Of a stretch of DNA of 64,000 bases, positions 27,828 to 39,483 are shown in pieces. The stretch covers positions 103,349,311 to 103,413,310 of the forward strand of contig CM067082.1 in NCBI GenBank assembly GCA_034008185.1. Direction: 5' to 3'. Under the pieces are notes generated by a model. It was not told the origin of the DNA. It saw only the letters and a program-made list of their open reading frames with translations, and searched no databases. Position 1 is the first letter of the stretch. Every line of letters starts with the position of its first letter. A program made the position numbers and the translations under genes. This DNA comes from Gorsachius magnificus. Lineage: Eukaryota; Chordata; Aves; Pelecaniformes; Ardeidae.

Positions 27828-27997
27828 CTTATGTTGGTGCAGAAGATAACAATTTCAGATCCAGTCCTCAAGCTAGATGTATGGGGGTAAAACAGCTTTT
27901 GTCCACAGGATTTAGAATGGAAAGACAAATCTCATGAAGGAGACCTTACCACTGCTCTGCTTTAGAAAAGTACCCGAACACACCGTTCAACCATATA

Positions 27998-28102
27998 TAA
28001 AGTGCAACAGCAGTTCCTCTGTAAATATTTCTGAGTGTCACTTGCTTGCATGTTAAAGAGTCCCACCATTCTCAGCAGTATGACAGAGCATGTTTCAAGT
28101 TC
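27998..28102 (+). repeat. Diverged direct repeat, copy A
   Basis: Copy A of a pair about 1.1 kb apart. Shared blocks with copy B (29101-29204) are AACAGNAGYTCCTCTGKAAA, TATTYCTG, TYTGCATRYTAAAGAGTCCC-like sequence and a following CAGCAGTATGACAGAGCAT / CTAGCATAATAGACTGGGCA region. Homology fades after that. No protein-coding content was seen. It could be two copies of an unrecognised ancient interspersed repeat or an old local duplication. Confidence 0.6.
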
Positions 28103-29100
28103 TTAAGTATTTCTTAGGGAAGCTTGAGAAGTATTACACTTGCTGTAGAAATGCTGTAGAAATTACTAGAAGGCCAAACTAATGGCCCTACACACATTGC
28201 TAAGGTGAGGCCTGAAGTACTGTGCTGAATTCTGTCTTCTCTTCTGGATGTCAGCACACGGCGCATTTCTGTCTATGAACAAACTTTGGGTTTTCATGGC
28301 TATTTAAATGGCGAGGATCAGAGAACAAAGAACATTAAAAATATTTATCCCCCAATTTATTAGTAACTCTTTAATGCTGAGCCAGAGCTGACAACTAACG
28401 ACTTCTAATTCCTTGACTGTTGTTCTGAAAGTGTCCCAGTCATGCAGCTAGCTTAGCGGTACTGGATGAGCTCAGCCCAGTGGAATGCCAGACCTCTCAT
28501 GCTGGTGTCTTTCATTAACTCTAATTCCAGTTCCTAAAAGGTTTAGAGGATAGCATTTGAACTAAATGCCTCGGAGTACTTGGTTTCCTCCTTCCACTGC
28601 TGTTAAGTTTGTCACATCCAGACTGCCCTCAGGAGGGTAGTTGTGATGATAAGCATACTAAAGAGAGTAATGCGCCAAGATATCTCCAGGAAAACATTAA
28701 CATTGGCATCTCCCATGCAAGGAATTATTGGTTTTACTAACTTTTATTGTACTTCTCCAAGTGAGATGTGACCCTGGAGATCTAACTGTAGAAAGTGCTT
28801 CTACCAGTCTGTACCTGTAGGTCACTGACGAGACTGGAAGTACTCAGATTCAGCTGAGATTCAGATTGGGACCAGAGGTTATATGAGAGCTAAGACTTCA
28901 GATTCAGAGTTAGTACAACCCTCTTGAGGTACATTCACTGAGATAAACCCAATTAATCCCTATCCCAACACTAATTTATGTATGCATTTGCTTTGTTTGG
29001 AAAACCAAATGCCTTTGGAAGCAAAATATTTAGCAGACAGTTTTAGGAACATATAGCATATAGAGTTAGTGTGCATACATTACAGCTGCAACAAGCCAAT

Positions 29101-29204
29101 AAAATGTAACAGAAGCTCCTCTGGAAATATTCCTGTCTCTGTATGTCAATAATCTGCATACTAAAGAGTCCCAGAGCACTCACTAGCATAATAGACTGGG
29201 CATT
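29101..29204 (+). repeat. Diverged direct repeat, copy B
   Basis: Partner of copy A at 27998-28102. The longest perfect shared block is TAAAGAGTCCCA (29162-29173 here). It has the same orientation as copy A. The family is not recognised. Confidence 0.6.
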
Positions 29205-29329
29205 AAGTGGTGCCTAAGCAGCCCTTAAGACAACACACAGAAGAAGCTCTAGAAACATTATGCTGTACTATAAGAAAAAGCTCAGGAAGCAAGGACACAT
29301 CTCTTGCGGACTTTTAAGTCTATTATCTA

Positions 29330-29500
29330 AACCATTAAAAAATCAGATTTGATGCAATTTAGTTGAAGCTCAGATTAATGCAGGTTTAACTGCCCACATG
29401 GCAAACATAGCTTCTTGTAAATCAATTCCCTTAATTGTTTGAAAAACAATTTTTTAATTATTAAGCTAATGCAGTTTAATTTCTGCAGGAAATGGAGCCG
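29330..29500. promoter_or_regulatory. Candidate conserved noncoding element near the exon
   Basis: An AT-rich, non-simple-repeat stretch about 0.9 kb downstream of the POU6F2 exon in gene orientation. It carries clustered homeodomain-like sites (CAGATTAATGC, CCCTTAATTG, TTTTTAATTATTAAGC) and ends in TTAATTTCTGCAGG. This is a guess from motif density only. Confidence 0.25.
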
Positions 29501-30410
29501 AATCCATCAGTGTGGATAAAACCTTTAAAACAGTGTCTCAAAATTTAGAGAAAAAAGTGAATCGAGACTTTGCTGGTTTCTACGTGATGTTGCACTGCTC
29601 AGTGAAAGAGAATCTACTCACTTCACAGACTACCCTGGCGTTTATTCAGAATCATACTTGTGGGTACAGTCAAAGCTGCTCTTGCAGGATGTGAATGTAG
29701 CATGACACATGTAGTGTGAGAACACTCAAGAAATTAGGACCACTGGATCAAGAAGGGCTCTCCTGTTTCTGCCCAGGAATTCCAAGACAGCCAGAATCCA
29801 GCCATCAGTGTGGGTGCTATAGCTGTTGGTCTATTAAAAAACATCTGTGTCATCAGAGTGAGCATCTAGGAAAGGCATTAACTGGCATTCTTAGCTTTGG
29901 AGTCTATACCGAGACCCTTAGGAGAAGTATTTGATTCTCAGCAGGACAAATGTTACAACTGTGATTTCAAGAGGAAGGCTAACACATCCATCCCTTGCAT
30001 GCATTCACCAGCAGAAGCTCTATTTCTTTTAAGGACAGTCAGGATCATCTGCTAATAAACATCTAACTCATAAGTTACCATAAAGGGTGACTGCTGGGCA
30101 AACGCCATTTGCGAAGGTCACATGCTGAATCCATGGAAAAAAATAGTTAGTTTTCTACGGGTTTTATGATACGGACTTTCAGAGCAAAAGATTTTTACTC
30201 TTCAGAAAGGAGCAGACTAGGACCATCATTAGTTACGCTTTCCTGGCGTTCCTTTTAGGTGTTCTAAGCTGAATACCTGTAAGGATTAACTAATATGAGG
30301 TGGCATTTCTTAGCCTGTATGGTCAGAAAGTGTAACCTTCACTTGATTTCCCCTTGCAGTTGGACAGTATGCATTTTCTGTTGTTAGACCATTAGAGATT
30401 TGTACTTAGT

Positions 30411-30417
30411 GTCCTAC
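30411..30417 (-). other. POU6F2: Splice donor of the POU6F2 exon
   Basis: On the minus strand the exon ends CCACTGCAG and continues GTAGGAC, a good donor (CAG|GTAGGA). The exon therefore ends after the codon for Gln in NPLQ, in phase 0, the point where I expect the next POU6F2 exon (beginning Leu-Val-Asn-Asn) to join. That next exon was not seen between 1 and 30410. Confidence 0.85.
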
Positions 30418-30749
30418 CTGCAGTGGATTTGGTGAAGTAAGAGGAGATGGAAGGCCATGTCCTGGTGACTGGCTGGGTTTCTGAGGGGAGCTGGAGGACT
30501 GTGGGGCTGGAGGTGGTTGGCTCTGGCTCTGGGACTGTGTTTGGTTCTGCTGCGGTGGCGCTGACGGCTGTGGCTGTGGCTGCTGGGTCTGCTGGGGTGG
30601 CTGTGGAGTCTGTGTCTGCTGACCTTGCTGCTGCTGCTGGCTTTGCTGCTGCTGTTGCTGCTGCTGACCTTGCTGCTGCTGCTGCTGTTGATGCTGGAGC
30701 TGCTGAAGATGCTGAAGCTGTTGAAGCTGGGAGTTCAGGGATGAGGTAG
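30418..30749 (-). CDS. POU6F2: POU6F2 internal coding exon, Gln/Pro-rich transactivation segment
   Basis: POU6F2 (RPF-1) is a nuclear POU-homeodomain transcription factor known from retina, brain and kidney. This is one exon from its middle, N-terminal to the DNA-binding domains. Read on the minus strand it is 332 nt: two bases completing a split codon (phase 1; Ala if the previous exon ends in G), then 110 codons with no stop, ending in phase 0. In order the residues are TSSLNSQLQQLQ (1-12), a Leu/Gln/His stretch (13-19), glutamine tracts broken by G, S and G (20-43), a Pro/Gln/Ser/Thr-rich part (44-83), and SSSSPQKPSQSPGHGLPSP followed by LTSPNPLQ (84-110). From memory, the start and end blocks match human POU6F2 almost exactly while the middle differs, as expected of a low-complexity linker. 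The acceptor (30750-30751) and donor (30416-30417) are canonical. No other exon of the gene was found in the window. Gene identity is recalled, not searched; the match at both ends makes it strong. Confidence 0.93.
30616..30690 (-). repeat. POU6F2: Interrupted CAG/CAA polyglutamine repeat within the POU6F2 exon
   Basis: In coding order this reads Q7-G-Q8-S-Q5-G-Q2. Gln is mostly CAG with scattered CAA, and the longest pure CAG run is five codons (30673-30687), so the tract is well interrupted. A 24-base block (30661-30684) recurs exactly at 30616-30639, offset by 45 bases, which points to an in-frame internal duplication carrying the Gly interruption. Length variation here would stay in frame. 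Confidence 0.9.
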
Positions 30750-30785
30750 CTGTGAATTGAAGAGAGGGAAAGGAGTTATTCAGGT
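30750..30785 (-). other. POU6F2: Splice acceptor and polypyrimidine tract of the POU6F2 exon
   Basis: On the minus strand the exon is preceded by a pyrimidine-rich run and then TTCAATTCACAG, a standard acceptor. An AATAACT sequence about 24-30 nt upstream is a plausible branch point. The alternative boundary a few bases away would break the match to the TSSLNSQL start of the segment, so this AG was chosen. Confidence 0.85.
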
Positions 30786-33260
30786 TTCAGTAATACCTAC
30801 TGTGTTAAAAATATTCTGGATTAAATTCTGGTTCTGTTACATTGTGGGGCACACTGCTCACTGAGGTCAGCTGGCCTCAGACTTCAGGTTGTGGCAGGAA
30901 ATTAATGAACATGTTCCCATCAATAATAGCCTGTGGTTCTGCCAGTGCAGTTCTGTGGTAAGAGTCGGACTTTACTGGAAGCAATGAAGGAAAACCTTTG
31001 GAAGGGCTACAGCTTTGCCCACAGGACGGGCCTCAGAGCTGACCAGCAGTCTTGCTCCAACAAGCTCAGCAGTGAAGCAAGTGGGAATTTTGCCTGCCTA
31101 GAGAAGAGGCCAACAGGATGTCACTGTACATAGCATAGCAAGAACTCATAACATGAACTGGTGCTGTTATACAGTTATACAGAGGAGGAGAAAACCATAG
31201 CTGTAAACTAAAAGGTGCTCTGAAAAGAGCTTTGTCACATCTTTATACAGCAGGTGTCAGGAAATAAAACATTCAGCTGTGAAATTTCTTGAGTAATGCA
31301 TAAGTAGCAAAAATACCCAATAAAATGTCCGTGTGTCTGAAATTAGAACTGCTTCTTATCATTCACATCTAAAAGCTATAAAGTTCCTCTTGTGAAATAA
31401 GGTAGGGATTCTGTACACTTGCACTGCTCACTTATTCCTGGTAGTAAAAGTCTGTTGTGTTTTGCTAGCGTTTGCTCCACACGTGAGGCTTGGAAACTGC
31501 AGGCTCACATCAACCAGCTGGCACAGAGGAGCAAACTCCCAGAGATACTTTCAAATTGACTAGGGCATTCATTAAGTTCAAGAAGGCAAGTGTGCCATAA
31601 GGATGTCACTAAAGAAGAACAGCTTTAAGCAGCAGCCAGAAAAGCACAGGAGCCTAATGCTTTCTGGGCTTATGCCCTGAATATGTCACCTGGGTCTCCG
31701 GCCTTACCCACTCTAATCAACATTTGCATTAGATGGCTATGAGACCTCAAGAGGAACAGCCTACAAGATCATTGCACTACTTTACCCTCTGTACTGCTTT
31801 GCTAATGCCATTCTGTATTATAATTTCCATCAGCAGAAGCCAAAGTAAGCTGGGTTTGAATCAAATTTGTTATTTCTAAAATGATATTCAGATTTCATGG
31901 CCAGAAGCTCTGTTCACCATGTTATTTGTGGATTGGCAGATAAAGCCAAGTCATCTCCACTTTCTTTTCATCTTGACATCCTTATTTCAGCTTTCCAGAT
32001 ATCTATGCCGTGGGGATGAACCTGAGGTCTTGGTACGACTTATGAAATCAATGAGCCATAAACTGGAATAAGCAAAAGAAAAAAGAAAAGAAAAAGGAGA
32101 AAGATGAGGCAGAATGGGTAAGCCAGAAAAGGCTGTATGAAGGAAAAGTAAAAGGCTTGGTAGGGAGCGCTGTTGGTCATCCATTCCTATGCTCATAGCT
32201 GCTCTAATTTTTCTTTCACCAGAGGTGGTAATCAAACTACATATATGCCTTTACAAGAATTATAGTCATGTGTATGTGACTTCAACAAAGAACCTGAATA
32301 ATGCAGAGAAGGAGGACTGGTTACACCCATATATTTCCATCAGAAAAGCTTCTGATGGAAGTCTCGTGTTTCAACATAAACCAGAATGACCATCAGGTTA
32401 AAAACACGCATGGTATTTCATGCAAAAGAAATCAGCCTGGAGAAGTAAGGGTACACTCCCATCAATTCCATGATCAGAACTTGTACCTAAATGCCCCAAA
32501 TCCAGAATAGTAGTAAGTGGAAATACAATCTAAGGCACATGAGAACAAAGAATGCAGAAGGTGTATAGACAAGAAAGCAACTCCATAGACAAATATTAAA
32601 CACTGCATGAAGCACCCTCCCATGGCAAGTAATACCATTCACTAATTTTATCTGTAGGTATGTACACAGAGGTGGAAAGATGCTTCCCATTCTCATGAGG
32701 AAAAAACTAATCTAGAAAAGATCTTCACCTTGTGCAGGCCATCTCCTCACCTGTGATAGCTTAGCAGTCTGGACAAAACATTGACAACCAGAACCAAGAC
32801 TTCAAACACAACATGCCATTACTGCTTCTGCAGAGTCCAATATAGAAATGAATGCAATGACGCCCCACAGAAGCAGAACTTGTAATACACACGACTCAGA
32901 GAGAGGAACGAGAGGTCATTTTATAACCTATGTGCACAACTGGACAGGATGAGACCAAACTTTCTCTATAGCAAACTAGACATAGTGGGTTTTTTTGTAC
33001 TGCAATGGTCGCCAAACTCTTTTGCTCCCACAGGGCGCCCTTAAAGGCCATGGCTTGGAAGAATGGATTTGTCAGAATGCCGCATGTTATATGTAGGGCA
33101 CTGGGTCATGTAGTAGAGGACAGGCAAAAGCATTCCAGGTGGAGGGGAAGCCATCTGCTGAAACATTTTTGGAGCACAGAACGCATTGGCTCCTTGAGGT
33201 ATGCCTTTCAGCTAGAATTTGGAAAATATGGCCAATAATTAAAAGAATGCTGGAAGTATC

Positions 33261-33290
33261 AACATGAGATAACATGAGGTAACATGGGAC
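33261..33290. repeat. 10-bp tandem repeat, three units
   Basis: The units read AACATGAGAT, AACATGAGGT and AACATGGGAC. Confidence 0.85.
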
Positions 33291-36200
33291 AGACAGATCA
33301 CTGTGATTCTGATAACATAAAAGTACAAAACCAGGGCAGAGCTAAATTTTTGTCAATGACCTTGTAATTGAACTCACAGTATGCAAAAAATGTCTGTTGA
33401 TATAATATTAAAGATAACAGCATCACTGCCTAGACTTCTTAAAATGGTGACATACAAGACATGAAGAGAATAGTAAAGAAGCCCAAAGTGTAAAATAAAT
33501 TATGTTTCCTGACAAAATACAAAAAAATAAAGGTGCGGTTACGTTACATTGCAAAAAGTTTTTATTTTGTGTGTTTGCATGTAGCTCAGAGCAATCAGAA
33601 GACTAATATTTAATAATTATTAGTATTAGCGCTTACCACAGAGCATATGATTCTCTTTCTGGATGTACATAAAACAAGGGACAGAATCCAGGTGGAAGAA
33701 ATAGGGGGAAAAATGCCTCAAGAGCTTTTTTTTTTTTAAACCTAAAATTTTGCAGGTTCAGTTCCTACTGAGCTGCTAATGCAATCAATGTTGAATGTCC
33801 ACCACCAACATACTTCTGTGCGTTGACAATGTGAGCATGCACAATCAGTCAGGCAACCTGACTTGTCTGAAGAATGAAGAGGGTCTGAAGCTGACTTGGA
33901 AAACATCAAGTTTGTAAATTCTGAGGGCATGCCCAGCACTCTCAGATGATGGCTTGATATGGAGATTTTTTCATTCCCCATCTAGGAGCAGAAAAGCTTT
34001 GCATTCAGTACTGCTCAATACTTGAATGTTGGCCGATGCAGGGATATCAGTATCTCTACCATTCACTTCAGCACTGGAAGTACACTCATTCTTTCTGGGG
34101 TGGAAGGTGGTCCTTCGGGGAAAATGTTGTTGATGGAGAAAAGTTAATTCACGGAAAGGTTTCCAAGTGCATTGCCAGCAACTGCACAAAATTATTCAAA
34201 TAACTTCTTGTCTTTCACATAATTCCTTTAGAAAGCCTCTCCAAAGCCTTCTGTCATGCTGAGCTATAAATTGCATTGAAGTGGCTTAGTGAGGTATGAT
34301 TGTTTAACATGCTGTTGCTAAACAAACAGACAGGGAATTGGAAGAAGGACTGTTAGATCAGACAAGGCTTTCCCAAAGCCACGGTGCAGGTGTACTGCAA
34401 AGGTGTATTTAGGGCTCCGGATCATGCCTGCAGACTGGTGTTCATGCTGCCTGACTGCACTGCTTCTCACAATGTGTGTACTATCCACAGCAGGGGTTGT
34501 GTCATATTATTGTTTGTAATCAAACGCAATCCAACTCCCAGAGCTTGCTTGCATACCTCATCCATTATAAATTGTCTACCTGTCTAGCATTTGTCACTTT
34601 CTGCAGAGCTTGGAGCCTGATGGAATTTCAGGTGGTACAACAGTGCTATGTCTGCATGTATAAAAGATAACATGCACTGCCTACCTCACAGGAATCTTTT
34701 TATGACTTACTGGCTAACAGCTGGGTAAAACTTTGACATATTTAAGTGTGAAGCATCTACTTTCTTTCAGAAATGCATTCAAGAATTAAAAAAGCTTGCA
34801 AAAAATTGCAAAAAAGTTCTTTCTATGGTTAAAAAAGAAAAACATTCTAAAAGGGAAATTAAAAAAAATGCATGCAAGCTGTGAAAGACTGCAAAATCCA
34901 CAAACTCTGTGACATTTCAACTTTCCTCAGCAAAAATACATGTTGAATATATACCATGTATCCAAGAAGCTGGTAAGAAGAACTTATACCTACAAGGAAA
35001 CAATGCCATGAGGGGTTTTCAAACTTAAGTTGTAACTACAATTTTTTGGTTGCTGCAATGCCATGGCAGATTTCCAAAGGGATGACCCCATGCTTTATGA
35101 TCCTACTTTAAGTGGATTATGCTTAGCCACAGTATCAAATAATTTACATTAGAATAAGTGATCTGGAGTTAAGAGGTGTTAAGAGGCAGCGAAAGCAAAC
35201 TTTTTGATCTCCCAGGTCACCTACTTCCATACTTGTCACAGACTTCAGACTACTTTAAGGACTCAGACAAAGTTATGATCTAAGGAACACACTCCTTGAC
35301 TTCCTTCAGGGGATACTTTAGGCACAATGCTGCTATGCATTTACAATATTTACATTAAAAGTTGTCTTTTCATGTTTTCCTTGTGTCTTCTGTTCCTCTG
35401 CTGGTCACCTACACAGGAAAATGAGATGAAACTAAAATGCTCCTCTGTCAAGTGGAGTGGTGCAATGGGAAAAACTCACCTCTGATGCAACCATGCTGAA
35501 AGCAAGCAGTCTGATCCATGAGAGGGAGAATGAGTGAATAATTTTCTTACTAGGAAAACTGAAAAGGCTCTGTCTTCAAATCCTGGTCGTATTCACCGAA
35601 AGTAGTATCACCTGCCTGCTGCCTCTGGCTAACATATTATTGCATAAGTATGGGAATGGCTCTGGTTATATTTGAAATAAAAATACACATTTGAAAGTTT
35701 AATCACATTTCTCCAAAAAGCAAGGAACATAATGTAAGCCCACAAATGTTTATATAATGAAAACAATGTAAAAATTGTAACTCTCTTTTCACCTCTCATT
35801 CACAATATAAACTCAGATTCTTAAGACCTCTACAGTGCTTGGCAGAAGATCAAATTAATGTTCAGGGATTCAATTTGTATCTAGAATCTGCTCTTGTGGG
35901 TAAGCTTCACATAATGTCTGATTTATTTTATTAATGTTTTGTGCACGTTTGTTTCTGTATAAAGAGGAAGAAGGGGTAGAAAGAATAAGACACAATTTTA
36001 GCCTACAAACTATTGTGCTGCTCTATCCTCTAGCCTCCTATTTACATAATTGCATAGATGTTCTTCAGTGCCTTGGTACAATGGACTAAAAAGGAGAAAA
36101 TCATACATTAAACCTTTTCCTATTTGACTGAGCACAAAACTTGGCTCTTGCCATTTCAAGGGCCTAATGCCTTTTTCCACTTCCCCAGTAAAGGAGAATG

Positions 36201-36539
36201 GATTTGCATTGCCTTAAACCGAAAAGTGTAACTAACTTAAGCATCTGGGCTTGCGTTTGAACTGACATGGCCTGCTTTTTTTTCCACGCTGTTGTTTCTC
36301 TTCTAATGAGGTATATGCCTTTCTTTTCTTTGAAAAAGATTTCTAAAGATTGAATGCACACTCTGAACAGTCTAATGCAAGCCTGTATTTACACTCTCTC
36401 CCTCCTGGGTAATGAGGGATAGGTTAGCCAAATACCCAACGTGTTTTTGCATATGCTTGAATTTTCTTTTTAAGAGCAAAATGTGAGTTATTTAAAATAT
36501 GTTAGCATCCTCCTTATGAAAAAAAAAGGAAGGGTTGGA

Positions 36540-36720
36540 CTTGTGGTTGAAGAGATTAGTAATAGGATACAGAGAATATTATTTCTAAATCACTGGTTCA
36601 AATCCAGTCTAGGTCAATACAGAGAACAGAAGTCATTGCACTTTAATGGTGCTTTTGAGTGTTTTCTACCTTATAGAAGATGTATTAGATGTATAGAAGA
36701 TGTATTCACACACATATACC
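36540..36720 (+). mobile_element. Possible tRNA-derived SINE relic
   Basis: GGTTCAAATCC at 36595-36605 is a perfect match to a tRNA B-box promoter consensus. A weak A-box-like TGTGGTTGAAGAG lies about 50 bases upstream at 36542-36554, the normal spacing for a tRNA-derived SINE head. No tRNA cloverleaf folds by eye, so it is not a tRNA gene. The family was not recognised. Confidence 0.35.
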
Positions 36721-39483
36721 CACAGAGACCCTGCACTGGAGGCAGTCTGCCACACAGTCAAGGTAATAAATTGATGGTCTCCCAATACCTATTAGGAAGA
36801 TCGTAAAGACTACGGCCTTGGATGGCATCAATTGACATCTGTATTTGCACTTTGAGCAGAGAGGCTAAGGACAGAAAGAGTAAGGAGACCAAGTCATCTT
36901 CTCCTTCCTAAAGGTGATCCCTCAAGGTTACAGCTGCAGAACACACATGGGGTTATGGAAAGAAACTTGCATTGCCAATGCTCTTCTGTACCAATTCTGC
37001 AGGTAAACAGAGGGCTTCACTTTCTCCTGTTGTCATATCCAGCATCTTTCATGAGCACTAAATTCACTTTAAAGAATATAGGCAATAAAAAGGAAGTATT
37101 AAGAAGAAAACCATCATAATTTATATGGTGCCTGTGGTGCCTCCACATTTTGATGAATACTGGAACTTCCCTGAAAAATGATCCACTGCATTAAATAAAT
37201 CTGACATTTTTTTTTCCTTACCAAACCTTAAAATGTACAACAATCCACTAAAATCTTAAGGAAAACAAGAGAAGAAAAAGTTGTTGTAGGTAGAGAACTT
37301 GACTAAGTATCAGGGCAAGTATATTTGGAATACTTCCCATTCTGAGATAATCTAGGGGCTATTTTCCTCTAGTTTATGACAACACTCTGTGAGTAAAGTT
37401 CCCTGAGTGTATTGTAAAAACTGCATTAACCTATTTAAAATGCCCAAAGGCAAGAACAAGCTGGAGAAATTAGACTTTAATAAGCCATTTGCTTCCTCAG
37501 CTCAAATGGGACCTTAGGCCTCATATTGTACAGATGGCTGAAACATTAACCGGAGTCAGGGTATCATCAAGACACAGGGGATCAATCAGAGAGTCGTCTT
37601 GGGACTCTCATGCAAAGACAGGCAATTAAAAACCCACCATACTACAGTCTGAGGGCAATGTAAGTGTTTGAATGCCAAAGGCTGGGTGTCAAGCAAGCGA
37701 TATCTAGATCTGGTAAACTAATTTTACCAGTCTGGGTTGTGGGTTGTGGGGTTTTTTTGGGGTTTTTTTTTGTGAAAACATGACTTTCTCAGCGATTGGG
37801 GGCAGGAGTCTTTAACGTCAAGTCATTATGCCAGATAAAAGCAGTTTTCTAGTTACAGAGTGCAGGACTGGTCCCAGATTGTCTAAGAATGGAATAGCGT
37901 TGGAATGGAAAATCAAACTGAGTGGCATGGTATTCCTAAAGATGGGATTTCCAGGTCATATTTAGCTCATAAGAACATTCCTATGGACCAGAATTTAAGA
38001 TAACCTCCCATTTCTTGGGAAAAAAATCTGCAGGACTCCTTTGAAAGAAACTAGTTGACAGAGAAAAAATGATCATCTAAAGGCCAGCAGAGCCCAATAT
38101 AAGATTTCACAGCTGAAGGGATGTTACAGGGAACAGATGAATGACACAAAGAAATTAAGTTTGAAACAACAGTCTGCTGACTCAGAGAACAATGACCATG
38201 ACTCATAATGGACATCAGACAAAGGCTGGGCACTCTCTGCACAGACAACCTTTAATAACAGGAACCACAGCTTATTTTTTCCCTTCCTTGTCTCTTTCAA
38301 ATCCTCTAATATTGATGGGAACCATAATTTCCATGGCTCTTAGGTAGACTAGTGTTTGGCATGCCTCGAACTACCAATGCTTGTAGAACAAGCAGTGCAA
38401 TAACATACGGTCCCAGAAGCTTTGGAAGAGGTTGTGCAGAATCCTGTCCTGCAGTTTAGAGATCCACGGGTCCCCAGTCCACCGGATGCCCTGACATTTC
38501 TGTTGGCAGGGTGCCTATGTGAGACTCTGGGGCAAAGTCTTGTCAAGAGGAACTGGTTGAACTGCCTGGTGGCTTCAAAGGGTGATTTTGCATTCTTTCA
38601 GATAATAGATTTGCAGTTGCATCTTCTATAATTGTTTATGGCAAATGGATCTTCCAACAAAGAAATATTTGTCCAGGTATAGCTTGAGCAATGGTTCTTT
38701 GAAGATCAGGAATTATTAGAAGTCTCTTCAAAGAGTCTTTGAAGTGAGTCATGTTTCCCTAACTAAAAGTGAAGTTACTGTAAGTGAAATGTACTGGGGT
38801 TTTTGTGCATGTGTGTGTTTGTGTTTTTTTAAACAATACAATCGAATAGTGGATCAAAGTGTTTGTTGTTTAAAAGGTTGGCCTTGATGCTGAGTTTGTG
38901 GAAGTGTCCTGAGAATGACAAAGGACAATGTCACTTTCCCCCAGCCTCAACTGAAGGAAGTAGCAGAGGGTACCATGCCCACCAGATGACTTGGTATGAC
39001 TGGTTACTTTCATCTCTCCAACTCTCATTATATCCATGTTTCTACCATTTTCCACTTCCAGTCTATTCTGAAAGCTGGTAGACCTGAGACAACTCTGTTT
39101 TCTATTAAGAACTCCAAGATACAAGCAGCTGCAAATTCTGTTCCCAGGATCCAAATTCCAGCTAGAGAAGTTAGCTGAAGGGCAGTGAAAACAGGCCACG
39201 GAATGACCCAGAAAACAGCAGTATGTACGCTATAAGGAGAAAGGGAAAAAATGCAGCCCAGCCCTGACCTTTCCTTTATGATCAATAGAACTACAACAGC
39301 AAGTATGAGAACCAGGTGCAGAAGTGTTAGTTCCACCTTTCTGCAAGGCCGTGCACACAAGTGCTTTGCTGGAGCAGTGACTTAGGCTTCAACCTTTTTA
39401 AACACAAGACCGGCCTGTCTGAACAGAGAGCTTTGGCTGGAACTTGGGGGAAAAAAAGAGAGTTTATGATCTTTGGAAGAGGG

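Larger units (their letters stand above)
23276..29329. other. Intronic sequence block: contents
   Basis: The block holds a long T-run (23450-23488), T-runs near 23706 and at 27806-27827, a run of nine to ten G at 25909-25918, and the diverged direct repeat pair. Frames at 24126-24476 and 25318-25563 have no recognisable domain. A possible old repeat piece lies at 27030-27100. Nothing else stands out. Confidence 0.6.
1..30410 (-). other. POU6F2: POU6F2 intron, 3' of the exon (incomplete)
   Basis: This is inferred to be intron because it follows a canonical donor on the minus strand. I looked for POU6F2 coding blocks on the minus strand and saw none. Other open frames here are short, lack recognisable domains or codon bias, and are treated as chance, except for the LINE reverse-transcriptase fragment listed separately. 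Long introns are normal for this gene, which spans several hundred kb in human. Confidence 0.7.
30786..39483. other. Intronic sequence block: contents
   Basis: The block holds an A/G-rich stretch at 32070-32110, a three-unit 10-bp tandem repeat at 33261-33290, the possible SINE relic near 36.6 kb, a 20-bp spaced duplication at 36672-36706 and a G/T-rich run at 37728-37775. No coding exon is supported. Confidence 0.6.

Noticed and set aside
30447..30749. Plus-strand open frame of 100 codons rich in Ala and Val over the POU6F2 exon
   Set aside because: It is the antisense shadow of the CAG/CAA repeat (CTG/TTG-derived frames). The minus-strand reading has splice sites and a known protein match.
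33003..33240. GGTCGCCAAACTCTTTTGCT at 33008, resembling the end of an old hAT-type element
   Set aside because: No matching inverted terminal repeat or target-site duplication was found on the other side, and the similarity covers only one short block.
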